Assembly: GCA_037954325.1 (NCBI GenBank)
Contig: JBBMNZ010000035.1
Span: 4,568,501 to 4,632,500, forward strand
DNA length: 64,000 nucleotides
Direction: 5' to 3'
DNA from: Fistularia commersonii
Lineage: Eukaryota; Chordata; Actinopteri; Syngnathiformes; Fistulariidae
In this document: piece after piece, positions 10,201-22,100 of the stretch
How the letters are laid out: every line of letters starts with the position of its first letter
How positions within the stretch are numbered: the first letter of the stretch is position 1
Notes under the pieces: generated by a model
The model's input: only the letters and a program-made list of their open reading frames with translations
Told to the model about the DNA's origin: nothing
The model's database searches: none
Program-made: the position numbers and the translations under genes

Positions 10201-13200
10201 GTTGCATTTCTTTAGTTTTTAGTTTCAGAATGCTAGATGCTATCAATGCTTGAATAGGTTTCACCCACCTCCAATTTTAGGATATGTATTTTTTTTTGTC
10301 ACTCGAATATTATTCTGCGCTAGGCTATGATATAAGATGAGGATGAAAATGAAGAATGTAATACCTCTTTAGGATGTATGGTGATCCTTGCCTTGGATCT
10401 TGTTGCATGACAGTTTAACATGCAGGACAGTCAACATAATGGTACATATGGTGCTCGAGCTGGATACACGCTAAATTAATCCTTGTCATGTCTTTTCTGC
10501 TTCAGAAATTTTCAGGGTAGCAACGAAAATTGCTGCCGGCCCAGGAATCCTCCTGCTCCGCAACCTCAACCTGACCCAGCACAGAACCATGACAGTTGTG
10601 ACCCTCCGGTGAACCCCTACCGTGCAAACAGGTTTTTTTTTTTCGTGCTGGTACACGTTTGTTGCTTCAAGGGACCCCGACGGTGCCGGTTGTCCTGTCC
10701 AAAACCATGAGGGTGAACTGCAAACTGATATGGAAAGAGCCTTCTGTCCTCGAAAGCACGTGTGAGTGAAAATCTTAAAGAGAAGCTGAAATGCCGCAAT
10801 GTGTAGATATTTCTGAAGTCACAGCCTGTTGTCGCATTTCCTGAGCACGTTTTCAGCTGAAACGTGATCATTCTGTATCTCCGGCTGCAGAGTGAAGGCA
10901 AGAAGGCAACATCTCTATTCTTCAAGTGTCTTTGTCTCATTATTGTATTCATCAAATTTCCATGGCAACGTTGATATTTTAAAAGCGTCTGCATTGTCGA
11001 ACAGCCCCGCTGACGCAGCCCGTGGGCGCGGCAGTATCACGCGCTGGCCTCGGTCATTTCAGGGCCTGCCCGCTCGAAAAGGATTGGCTCATTAGCCACA
11101 ATCAGTAATAATAAATCTCTCCAAATGATGTTGAATTAAATCACATTGTGATACTAATCCTAAGAATAATTATATGAATTCCTGCAAGTCTGGAAGCGAG
11201 ATGACCAGAAAAAAAAGCTTTGATTTTTTTAAGCCTAGTTAGACCTATCTGACGTGTTTGAGTCAAAACCGCCAAGAGTGCTCCTTATTACTGCAATGCA
11301 CAGGCGGATATAATATTTTAACTCATATTTTCCCATCTTGCTTCAGGAATCCTGGCAAACAGTACATTTCCCCCTAAAATTGCCACGTCCGGCCAAATGT
11401 TTCCCTCACTTGGTTGCCCTTTGTCTTGTGTCATTTTGTTTCTTACCAGGCCAGAGTCTGCGCGTAGATGAGTTCAAGGACATTCCTGGCGATGTCAAAC
11501 TCCGGAACCCCAAGCTGTGGTAGAAACCTGGTTCCAACCACTCTGTAAGGAAAGTGATTAAAAAGCGAAAAAAAAGAATTGAAAATACTTTACAGCCGGG
11601 GCTAGTTTTCCACATAGCTTGTAACATATGACTCACTTGCTGAGAAACTCTCCAAACAAAGACCCCAACATCAGGAAGAAGAAGTCAACAATGACCAGGC
11701 GGTACAAAGCCTGACCAACCATGGACTCCCAGCACTGCAGGCGAAGAATATATTAACACCTGACGCACCGAAGCTGACACTTGGGTGTTTCTGATTAAGG
11801 CTGTGAAATGTGTCATTCATGCCAAAACCCTACCGAAAACTTCTTTGCCACTACATTCATCCAGTAGTAACACAGGACGCCCAGGATGAACATCCTGAGT
11901 AAAACATTTCTGTAAGTGCAGAGTAGAAGATTGATAAAGGCCTCGTGTGTCAGGTCAATTTCTCACTCTTGATGAAAACGCCGGGCCGCCGCCTCCTGAC
12001 CTGAACACCAGGGCATAGATCTGTCGGCGCTGGCTGGAGTAGTGCTCAAATTTATTGAACAGGGAGTAAAAGAGCGGGACCACCAGATTCATCAGTGACA
12101 CCACAAAGGGAGTCAGGAGGGTCTCCGCCTCCTGGAGGGCGGTCTGAACAGGGGCATCCGTTGTCCGCTGGGAAGGAGAACAGATGAAGGTCACCCGAAG
12201 ACAGATCACTCACAACTCGCGCAATGGCACACAATGCAATTGATCCCTGCGGGCTTCCCACTTCAGACCCAAACCTGCAACCGGGGTCATGCGTGTGAGG
12301 GGATTTTTGACCGTTCCATTAAACCAGTCTCATTTTCCCAATCAACCGCTGTTTTCATTTGAAAAGCTCTTTTTTCAAAACCTGAGGTGCAGCAAATCAC
12401 CCTCATCAAGGCCGGGTTTAAAAATCAACCATTTGCACTTGTTTGAAACACTCTTGTTTGGTCTGTTTGTTTAAAAACACCACTGTGTACCTGGTAGAGT
12501 CTGTGTTTCCTTGCAGCGCTGTAATTATTTCCAACAGTTCCAGCAGAAAAAACTGCACTTAGTCACAGTCGAGTGTCTAGACTGATTTCTGAGTCATGGC
12601 AAATTGGTTTTATTTTGGCGAGGAAGTTAAAAGTCTACCTGGTATTACAGCAAACAACCCATTTATGACCTTTTGGAGAAAGGAAAAAAAAAAAATCTTG
12701 ATTTGACTTTACCTGCTCTTCAAATTTGCAGACATAGTAGACGCTGGCGGCGCAGCCGACGGCCAGCCCCGTGGACAGAAGCCAGCAGCCAAAATGAAGC
12801 CCAAAGTGCCTGAGCTTCTCAGGCAGAGTGAGCAGATCCCCCTGGGCCTTCTCAGACAGAGACTCCTGGGAGGACAGAACAGGTACGACGGTGTCAGTGC
12901 CGCTGGAACGGCGTCCATACGGCGTTTGCGATTTTGCTAAATATTCACTTTTTTCTCCCATTCCCAGGGAAAGACATTTCAAACAAAATGCGCCCACGGT
13001 AATGTTTGTACAAGACCTTTTTCTTTTTTATATGAAGTGCGGCGCAGTGTGATGCCCTTGAGCGTTTTTTTAATATATTTTTTATTATTATTATTTTAAT
13101 CTCTGTCTACACCTTAATATCTCCTGCACTTAACGACAAAAAATGATTCAAGCAAGATAATAGCGGCGTGTGCAGAGGGTAAATAACTCTGGAATAACCG

Positions 13201-16200
13201 CGGAGTACTTCATCTCCAGGAACTTCAGGGGTCCTTGGCGTTATGTTGTTTTTGGTTTGTTGTCATTAACTCGTTGCATTTGCGCAAAATACAGGGAGCA
13301 AGTCGGAGGGAGGTTCGAGTAAGAAATCTCAGTCTGCTTGTTGGTTTGTGAGGAAAAGAAAGGTCTCGGGATGGAAACCTGATAGTCTGGGTGTTTAATT
13401 CACTCTTCCTTGGCAGGTTTGCAATGAATCATTAACTTCTGATAAACGCTTAAGTATTGGCTCTGCCGGGCGTATGAAGGATTGTCTAATGAGAACCCTC
13501 AATGTAATTTTAGTGCGTATGAGAAAGGTGGGTGTACTGAAGAAGGTAGTTATTTCATCTCATCCTGAGTTTTTGATTGATGGTTTGTCACCTCCTGCCT
13601 TCTTGTTAATGATCATTATCTCTACTCCAATTACTTCAAATTGCAATTAAAAACCACGGGGCTGTGTGATCACATAAATTTGTAGCAGCATCTCCACAAA
13701 TACGGTGTGCTGATGATCTATAAACCCACGGTGGATGTTATCGATTCTTTGGGAGCGCTGTGATTACCTTCAGTTGGACACGCAGGTTGTTCTTGCACCA
13801 CCTCACGGCTCTCTCGTTGGTCACGCTGAAATCCCAGCTGCACAGGAGGTGCCAGGCGCCGCTCAAAGCCGAGTCTGCTAGCACAAAGTTCCTCTTGAAG
13901 GAGCTCGCCATGCTGCATGAGGAACAGCGCGGGGGTGAATTGGGGGGCTCAAATCAACCCAAAGTGTTCGGAGAACTGGACGGACCTGAAGATGAGCGCG
14001 AGGCCGCACAGCACCATGTATATGGCGATGGTGAAGAAGTAGGCCAGCTGCATGTTGTACTCCAAGGCGCCATTGAGGATTTCGTTGCTATAGCTCCCGT
14101 AGTACAGGACGCTGTAGCTGAAGTATCCCTGGTGACGTGGAGACACATTTGTACACCTAGTCGGTAGTTCAGATCCATGTTAGATGTCACTAACGTTAAT
14201 ACTACCCACAGATTACTTTTCAATGGCCTGTAAAATACTTCAGATAAAAAGTTGATATCTGAATGGTGAGAGGTCGCACGAGACACAGGCGGCGTCCACT
14301 CACAGCACCCGTTAGTATCTCCAGCCCTCTGAAGCTCACACCCGGAGGCAAGTTGGGCAAGTGGTTGTACACAAGCAGCGGGATGGTGATCAGGAAGAAG
14401 TTGACAACAAAGGAGAAAAGGTTGAACATGAGCAGCCACTTGAGAAACACGAAGTAGGAGAGGACGCCGCTGCCGAACGTCCCGCCGATCTCCTTCATGG
14501 CGCCATGCCACAGTTTCGCGCTCTGTCTCGCCGACCTCACGCTGTAGCCGCACCTTCGGAGAGACTGACAATTCCGATGGTTACACGGTGCGCATAGTTG
14601 CCGGATTACCCTTTGTTTCCACGGTGACGACAGACATTTTAGAGGCTAGCGTTGAGCGTGCTGAGGTAACTAGTCTCTAGATGCCGTCCTGACATTTCGC
14701 ACCAGGGACACCATCCAACTCACCAGTGAGACATTGTCTGTGCAATCTGTGAAGCACGTGAACAGGTGAGCCTCCTTGGAGGACTGGAATGCTAGGACTT
14801 TGCTCCTGTGAAGGTTGAAAACAGATTTGTGATGAATCAGATGTAATGTTGTTTATTTTAATTTTCATAGTGACTGTCAGTAATTGAATTATTTTATCTG
14901 TGTTTTGTATCTGACGTGAATTTAAGTACCTTTAGCAATAGCGCGGAGAAAAGTCTTGCCTTTTGTGAAAGTTTTAGTTTCCGAGCCTGTATTTGCATAC
15001 ATGCATCTGCATCTTCAGGGCTCAGCGTTGCGTCACTTGCAACACTAAATACCTTCATGTGTCCAGAGGCCTATCTCTGGTTATTTACTAGCTATAATGG
15101 TTAACTAAGGGCTCTTAAAGGGAAGGTCATTATTTCAAACTGTTGTCAACCTGATATGTTTCTTTTCTTCGAAGCTCATCGGGAGGTCCCGTATGGCCTG
15201 GACTTGCTCTCGTTTCGACAGGGCCACAAGTTCCTTGACCAGGTCCTGCTCCTCTGCCAGGCAGGAGACCACAAGAAAAAGCGTCACCCTCCAAGAGAAC
15301 CCTAATTTGGTGCCGCATATACGCGACCAACGTCACAGTGTACTTGGCCCTCACCGTTTTCAATCTCGCTCCTGATGGCCTCCTCCGTGGAGGCAAGGCG
15401 GCCGGGATCCGAGTCGGGGAACATGCTCATCCTTCTCATTGTCATCCCCCTCCACCTCATTGTCATGCTCCCTGCGTAAAAACCCAGGAGGCATCTGAGA
15501 ATAACAATTCGGCGTCTGAATCGTAGATGTTCCAGTCACCGTCACTGCTTCATAGAAGTTCATTTGTGTACTCTACTTAATTTCTCACAAAAAAAGTACA
15601 ATAGGTGGAGGAAACACCATCCTTCTGACTGTTGTGCAGGTTAAAACCTGCCATCGAACAAGCCGGTATTACACTTTTTCCAATAAATGTACCTCAGCAC
15701 TCGTGTATTTAAGCATTATGAATTAATCATCGCCGTTTTTGCTTAGTGATATCCCTGGGCGCTCACGTCTGCGACGCTATCATGCTGAGCAGCAGCAGGT
15801 GCTGAGTTCGTTGACTTAAGTCGGTTTGCGGCGACGGATTACAACTTCATCCAGCGATATTGATCTTTATGAAGCACTGGAGTCACCAGAGTGGCCGCTG
15901 TCACAACCATCAGCTGACGTATCCTTCTGCGGCCGCTCTAAAAATAGCTCCCTAAATGGTCCTTTAAAAGCCTCTCTACATGTCTTTTTCTATAAATAAT
16001 AGCAGAATTTTGTCAGAAAAATGAATATGCAAATACTTCTTTATTGTTTGCGGAACACTGTTAGATCCTTGAGATTAAGATAAACATTTCCCGGCAGGAT
16101 CCTTTCCTCCTTTTATTTATTTTTTCCTCCAAACACTTCCCTGTGCCACACAGGGCCTCATCGCCTCAGGTCCATTAATGGCCAAAGTCAAAAGGGGAAA

Positions 16201-17862
16201 GAGAGCGCCAGTGTGTTTTGACGCGACGATCACTCAACCTGCAGGTGTGTTCGCAGGCGTCGGGAGAGCCGACGATAACTTTGAGAAGACTTGTAGCAGT
16301 GAGGGGACAAACACCGGGGTCACGTGTTAATCACTACCTGAAGATGCAGAGGGGAGTCTGAGGGAAGGCCGTCCATCAAACTGCGAGTCGGGGCCCATTG
16401 TCCAATCTGAAAGGAAAGCATCAACAGCGAGGTAACCTAGCAACCAAACATAATGCGAGTGTCGTTGACGACCTGCCAAACTATACATTCCCATATTAAT
16501 TCCCGCATTTCTGTCCTCTCAAAAGGTTGAAGGCTCTCACGTCATAGTGGAAGTGACGTACAGTCAGAAACAGTTGATAACGTTTCGTTGTAAACAGACT
16601 ATCTAACTACCTTAGAGTTAGATAATCGGGGACTTACCCACATAACAGTCATTACCACACTCTCAAACAATAGCATGTGAATTATTAACACGGTTACAGA
16701 CTATCTATTCTTTACTCATAAACAGCTATATTTACATTTTGTGTTTTAAGTTTTTGGAGGAGGTGGTTTTAAACTATTTCATACGCTCCCAAACTACAAG
16801 TTCATACCTAAATGTCAGTCTGAATAATGTACATTAGTGACTTGCTGGTATGTGACAGCCTAACGCTAATCACTCATACATCAAATCACATTAACCTCTA
16901 TCTAGTGACTGCTTTATAATTACGATAATTTGAAATATATAAACAGTGCGTTATGATATGTAGAGATATGTAATATTGTGTATTACGATATGCACAGGAA
17001 CAGACAGATAACAGGAGGTTGTCATTATGGTGAGAATTCATTTAACCAGTTTTGTTGTTGTTGTAGGTGTGCGGATGGACGGAGCGGAGGAGTTTACAGT
17101 AAAATGTTGACTCACAGTGGTCTTGCTGCCCCACAGAGCCACCTGCCCCTGTGAACATGTCGTCCAGAGGGATCCAGGTCTCCTCTGGCCAGCCACCGTC
17201 TCTCCCTCTCACCGCGTTGTCATCGCCGCCGCTCCAGATGCCCGCTTTGGGCCTCTCGCCCCCGCGGACCAGATCTTCCCGGGCATAAGGGTTAGTGTGG
17301 CAAGTTCTGCCAGGAGGCCTGGAAGACACGGAGAACACACACTTTAAAAACATCCAGGGTGGAGTCGATAAGCACATAGTTAATGAGTAGGTCTGTATAA
17401 AACATTGGCATTTATTGATTCATTTATAAGATTCAAAAAGAAAGTGACATTGTAACTTCCAATTTTTGTGTTGTTTGACCCCGGTTTTTTGATTATCTTC
17501 AATATATTTAATCTTATAAGAGATGGTTAACAGGTCTCCCGGAGTAGATCATGCTCTTATGAGTCCCGTCTGGTTGATCATCTGTGTCATCTGAGGAACA
17601 TCCCCCACAAAGAAGAAAATGTATACCCTGTTGCTCTGCGATAGATACCGCAGTTTGGCGGTAGTCCGTTCCTGGTACGCGTCCCCCTCCTTATCAAAGC
17701 ACACTACGAAAAACCGCTCACTCACAACAAATGCAAAACAAGCTAAAAAGGAAGGAACGGAGCACGGTTTGTGCTATAAATTCCAACAGACCGTCTGTCG
17801 ATCTCCAGGGTCTCGCTGTCATGGTAGGCAGGGTTGAGATAACCGTTCATGGAACTGGACAT
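7211..17862 (-). CDS. tmc5: Transmembrane channel-like protein 5
   Basis: Twenty coding exons, listed 5' to 3' on the minus strand: 17862-17792, 17318-17116, 16406-16338, 15471-15355, 15253-15151, 14805-14724, 14564-14304, 14128-13986, 13912-13768, 12865-12713, 12167-12001, 11909-11834, 11734-11637, 11542-11447, 9327-9252, 8722-8589, 8391-8218, 8067-7989, 7904-7812, 7729-7211. All phases match: 2859 nt, 952 aa. TMC proteins are multipass membrane proteins of the anoctamin/OSCA superfamily; TMC1/2 form mechanotransduction channels, while TMC5's role is not settled. Family features seen: a GYLNPAYHDSE N-terminus, KEIGGTFGSGVLSYFVFLKW before the first helix, YNMQLAYFFTIAIYM, FCSWDF-type segment LLCSWDFSVTNERAV, the TMC signature CWESMVGQALYRL, FDIARNVLELIYAQTLAW, CGPFRGL and WQVTQGRKLLISLLRQQIV. 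The tail has five repeats of a 14-residue motif. The start at 17,862 is the first in-frame ATG in a plausible exon (17,792-17,921). Head-to-head with tmc7. Confidence 0.88.
7214..7729 (-). other. tmc5: tmc5 terminal exon with five tail repeats
   Basis: This single exon encodes residues 781-952. Five copies of a helical, Ala/Gln/Arg-rich motif occur at about residues 799-812 (AMVQALLARQLFEE), 833-846 (AVMRALMARQRAER), 878-891 (AFTQAMEARRRAED), 907-920 (VMMQVMQARRRAEE) and 933-946 (ALIQAMLARQQAQN), separated by 12-31 residues rich in Pro, Ser, Gly and Asp. The consensus is roughly A-h-x-Q-A-h-x-A-R-x-x-A-E. The human TMC5 tail, as I recall it, has no such array. A scaffold- or calmodulin-type binding role would be inference only. 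Confidence 0.8.
7735..7758 (+). repeat. (CA)n at the tmc5 last-exon acceptor
   Basis: Read on the minus strand this is a (TG)n tract ending in TTGCAG, directly in front of the last tmc5 exon. It takes the place of a normal polypyrimidine tract. Confidence 0.85.
9328..11446. other. Large tmc5 intron with short repeats
   Basis: This is the intron between the tmc5 exons at 11,447-11,542 and 9,252-9,327. It contains an AT dinucleotide run (9,602-9,622), a CTCF-like word at 9,713-9,730 and the long perfect hairpin at 9,980-10,040. A plus-strand open stretch at 10,483-10,632 with a splice-like acceptor has no recognisable relatives. Confidence 0.6.
9980..10040. repeat. Perfect 22-bp inverted repeat (hairpin)
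   Basis: The arms at 9,980-10,001 and 10,019-10,040 are perfect reverse complements (first arm starts ATTAGCATTGACGACGGGG). The 17-nt loop is made of GCTAGC words. Flanking CTAGCTGCTAGC and CCTAGCATG extend the symmetry imperfectly. It lies in a tmc5 intron. Confidence 0.9.
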
Positions 17863-19178
17863 GAGATTCTTTGGACGTGACACGGTGGTCCCTCTGCTCC
17901 CTTTTCCCGTCCGGTCCACACCTTGGAATTTATTTAAAAAATTGCAGTTACGATAGGGCATCCGCAGTTGTCAGAAGAGGCAGCTTTGAAAAAACATGAG
18001 CAGGATCGCATGTTAGAGGTACAAGTGACGGCTGCATTGTCGGGGCTGAGCTGGAGTAATTTGACCAGCCGCTTCCATCCTGAGGCCTTCATCATTAATT
18101 CACGTGGCTGAGCAAGGAGCGAATTCCCACGCAGAGGCTCCGGCAGCAGGACAGAAGAAACGCTGAGCAGCGTTTTAACCCGCTGGCTCATTCATCAGCC
18201 GGGAGACCGGGGGAGTGCGCGAGCGAAGATAACCTGTGTCAAAAAACACCAGATCAAGAGTAATCACCTCACCCCTGTCTCTCTCTTACCTGCTCGATGT
18301 GCGGGATTGGAAACAGCGATGCAGACGCGGTCGCTGAGGAAATCTCAAAACAGAGCAAAAGAGCGAGTCATTGTGAAGATCGTCACTGGGAGGCTACACG
18401 GAAGTGTGTGTCAAGCACACGGCGGTTAAAGTCCAGCACTTAAGGAAGAAAAAAAAGTTGGGCATGAGTATATGGTATTGGGAAATGTGAGGGGGTCAAC
18501 TGGCATAAAGACTCACAAGTGGACAGAGAGCCTAGTTTATATCTGCAGTCCTGTGGGCTGGCTTTGTCAGGACACAATGTTTTGCGAAAAACAAATGACC
18601 GCCAAGAGACGGGGAGTCATTAATGAATAGCTATGATTCCTCAGCCGCCAGACCACAGGAGGATCCAGCTCTCACACAGCGTATAACAAATACTTGTTTG
18701 TTTTCTCTCCAAAAGACAGAAAATTCTGCCCCACAATTCCCAAAAATCACACGTCTTATTACAAGAATCAAATGTGAAACAGAGAATGTGCCGTTCGACA
18801 TCCACAGCCATCCTATATCTGTGCATTTCATTGCAACTTTATTGATTCATTAAAACATGACATACACAGCAGATATCCAAAAAATATATGTCTGTGAGTC
18901 TATATACTTATAGTTATCCCCATTTTGGAAAATATATTTATGATTGGTATTTTTGTGCGGCCTTCGAAGCGCATGGAACATCTGAACCTAACCCTGCCTG
19001 CCCAGGTGAGCGTCAGTCCAGGTGCAGCCTGGAATGCGCAGGCGCGGGCGAGCGGGACGCCACACCCAGGAAGTGTCCGGAAGTGTTTGGCCATCCTGAC
19101 AGCTGACCCACACCGATACACACCAGACGGACTTACTATTCGGCTTCGAATCGTTTGAAATACCGGGGGAAGTGGACC
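17863..19178. promoter_or_regulatory. Shared tmc5/tmc7 head-to-head 5' region
   Basis: The two start codons face apart and are 1.3 kb apart. A likely 5' non-coding tmc5 exon ends at 18,290 (minus strand), with donor GTAAGAGAG at 18,281-18,289. It would splice to an acceptor near 17,922, giving exon 17,792-17,921 with the ATG inside. The tmc7 start codon at 19,179 lies in a GC/CpG-richer segment (about 19,010-19,560). No TATA box is evident on either side. A bidirectional promoter is inferred from geometry only. Confidence 0.5.
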
Positions 19179-22100
19179 ATGGAGGTGGACCCGGGTGAGT
19201 TAAGTTGACTCTAGCTCGTTTGGAGCGCGAATCGGGCGAAACGCAAGTTTCGCATGAACGTTCCCAAACTTCTCCCGATGTTAGCTTAGTGGCTAAAGCT
19301 CCGGTGGTTCTGTCCCCGGGGCCGGGCAAGAGCCGCGGGCTGAGCGAGCGGCGACGACGGGACGACTTCCGACATGCCCCGGGTCGATTCCGCGGAACTT
19401 CCCTCACCGGTGCTCGGAGATGTCGCGTCTCGACTCACGAAAGAAAACCGTATCTGCAGCTGTGTGTTCGAGTCTCGGAACTTGTTGAGCCCGGCGCTGC
19501 TGGCAGACGACAGCGGGGTCTGGGTGAAGGTATCGCGGTTCCAGGGATCCAGGGCTCCCTGCCGCGGAGACCCTGCTTTATTTTACCGATAACATCGATA
19601 ATAATCAAAGATGAATCAATATATTCGCCCAATCTAGCGCTACACCCTCCGTTAATCACATATACTGTATTACATCCGTGGATGGCTTTCTGGGTTGTTA
19701 CTCACTTTATTAGTTTTTTCATAAAACTACATATTATGTGAAGTCCACACTACCACTGTAGTAAACAAAGTTAGACCGAGTTATCTGCCGAAGGAAGCCA
19801 GGAATAAGCATTCCCTCAATTAATACCAATAATCTAGTTATTCTTTTTATGTAAACTGTCAATTGTCTCATTAAAACACCAGTCTTATGAATAAAAATTG
19901 TATTTTGTTCACAACAGTACGGCCTTTATGCAGCTTTACAATGGTCCCAGAAAAAAATCCGAAACACTTTATCTTGTCATTACAGATTTATTGTGTGTTT
20001 TTTACAATATCATCACGTAGAATTGCTGGTGAAGTTATGGAGCCCAGGTGTGTTTTTGCAGCCGACTCAACAATTATTTTGGAACATTTTGGGGGAAACG
20101 TGTGAGATAAAGAATGAAAAATGCGCGAGGCAAAGCTCTGGCTTTGTTATTGTTTTGCTTTGGTCCATGTTCCAGGTCTGAAGGGGCTTTGGGTTTTTTT
20201 ATGCACTGAGAGCCAGGTTTACGCATTGCTAGCTTCATAGGTACGTCTGGGAATACCTTCTTGTTTATTTTCCTGTTGTTTTGACTCTTATCCTACTGTA
20301 TTTTAATAATAAATCAGCCACAGAATACTCAATAACTTGTGTTTTGCTTTTTCTGTTTGATTTATTTTTTATGAAAGTCCAATAGCCAGAGAATGACTCA
20401 TAAAGAATAGTTAGATCCAAATTCATGGCATTGTCTTTTTCGTCAACTATGTCTCCGCTCACTTCATTCCCCCATTTGTTTTCTTTCAGTGTTCTACACC
20501 GACCGGAGTGGCAAAGTGGCCAGCAACCCCTTGCTCGACCAGCTTCCCAGCTACCAGTCCCTGCTGTACCGCAGGAAGTCATCGGGGGCCAGCGGCGCCA
20601 AGCGAAGGGGCAGCTCCAGGACGCGGCTCAGCTCCTCTGGCAGCTCCAAAGTGGCCGTGAGCACGGTGGACAAGCATGATGACAAACAGAAGGCCCAGAG
20701 GTCCATCAAAGAACTCCCCAAAACCATGGCAGAGAAACGCAGAGACAAGTAGGACCGGCGACCGGCCCTAGACCGGGTGTTTTTAGCTGAGCGATGCAGT
20801 ATCTAATTATTTTCCTTATCATTAACTGTGCGACTCATCAGAACACAACGTCTTGAGGAGGTTGGCAAGCTCAGCAGCTGGAGACAGTGGCGGCAAAGCA
20901 CACGGCGGTATCTGCGGAGGCTGAGAGATGACGCCCGTGAATGGCTGAGATCCATGCAGCTCTGGAGGGGAGATATCCATCTCATACAGGGTGAGAGGAA
21001 ACAGTTGCTGGGTTCCATTTAGGATCCTTAACAGGTTGTTTATTTGTTTTTGTTTCAAAACAAACCCTCTCCTCCCCCCACTCTCCCCAGGGATGTTCGG
21101 CACCGGAATCCTGTCGTACTTTTCCTTCCTGCGCTTCCTGGTCATGCTAAACCTCGTCATCTTCATGTTCATGTTCGGCTTTGTGCTGCTACCCATCATC
21201 ATCGCTCCGAAGGCCTCGGGGAACATCACCTACAACCAGAATGTTGGTAAGAGGAAAGCCCACCAAGCTTGTCCGGGCCTGGGGAGAGTCCATAGTTTAT
21301 AATACCGGTGTTTGGTTGCAGGAAATATGTGCGGCGTGTATCCAAGCAGCACCCGCCGAGGTCTCGTCCTCTTCCACGAGCACATCACAGATCTGCTCTC
21401 CGGAGGGGTAAGTCAGCGTTAAGCATTAATGTGCCCTCTGGTGAAACGCATTGCCGGTCCATGACATGTTTTGCTTTTCTATTTCTGGGAACTATCAGTC
21501 GTTTTATTTTTGTGAATGAATCGAGGCTTGTAGCGGATGTTTGAGGCAAATAGAGAATCGTGCTTCAATGATACAAAGATATGATCAATAATTAACTGTG
21601 AGGCGCTCTTTCCTGAGACACCCATTATCTGGTTTTATTTTCATATTTGGGTTCCAATGTGGAACAAGACGACGTTCTTTGTGTGATTGTCCTCTCTCTC
21701 TTTCTTTACAGTTTTCAGTCTGTTGTGTAGTCTTAAAATTTTAATTTTATTTTTTTCTATAAATTACCTAACGATATCAAAATTCATGTATAATCGCATT
21801 GGAATCGCACCTCAGGTTTTAAGTCAAACCAACATTGTATCAATTGTGAAAGTGGCAGGCATACGATCAATACATTATTCATTTGTTGTGATGTGAACTT
21901 TGCAGTTCTTTAAAACACAATATTTGAGAAAATAACCTGAGAGATGATGGAAATTTGAGGCTGTCAGCTTCGTCTAACGTCTCCTTCTCAATATGCAGGG
22001 CTTTCTGGAGCAGACCTACCTGTTCTATGGTTATTACAGGGTGGACAAGATCCACTTCCCATGGGTGACCTACAATCTGCCGCTGGCCTACCTCCTGGTC

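Noticed and set aside
10483..10710. Plus-strand ORF with an acceptor-like CTTCAG and a Pro/Gln-rich frame inside a tmc5 intron
   Set aside because: No relatives recognised, no matching partner exon; runs into a T homopolymer.
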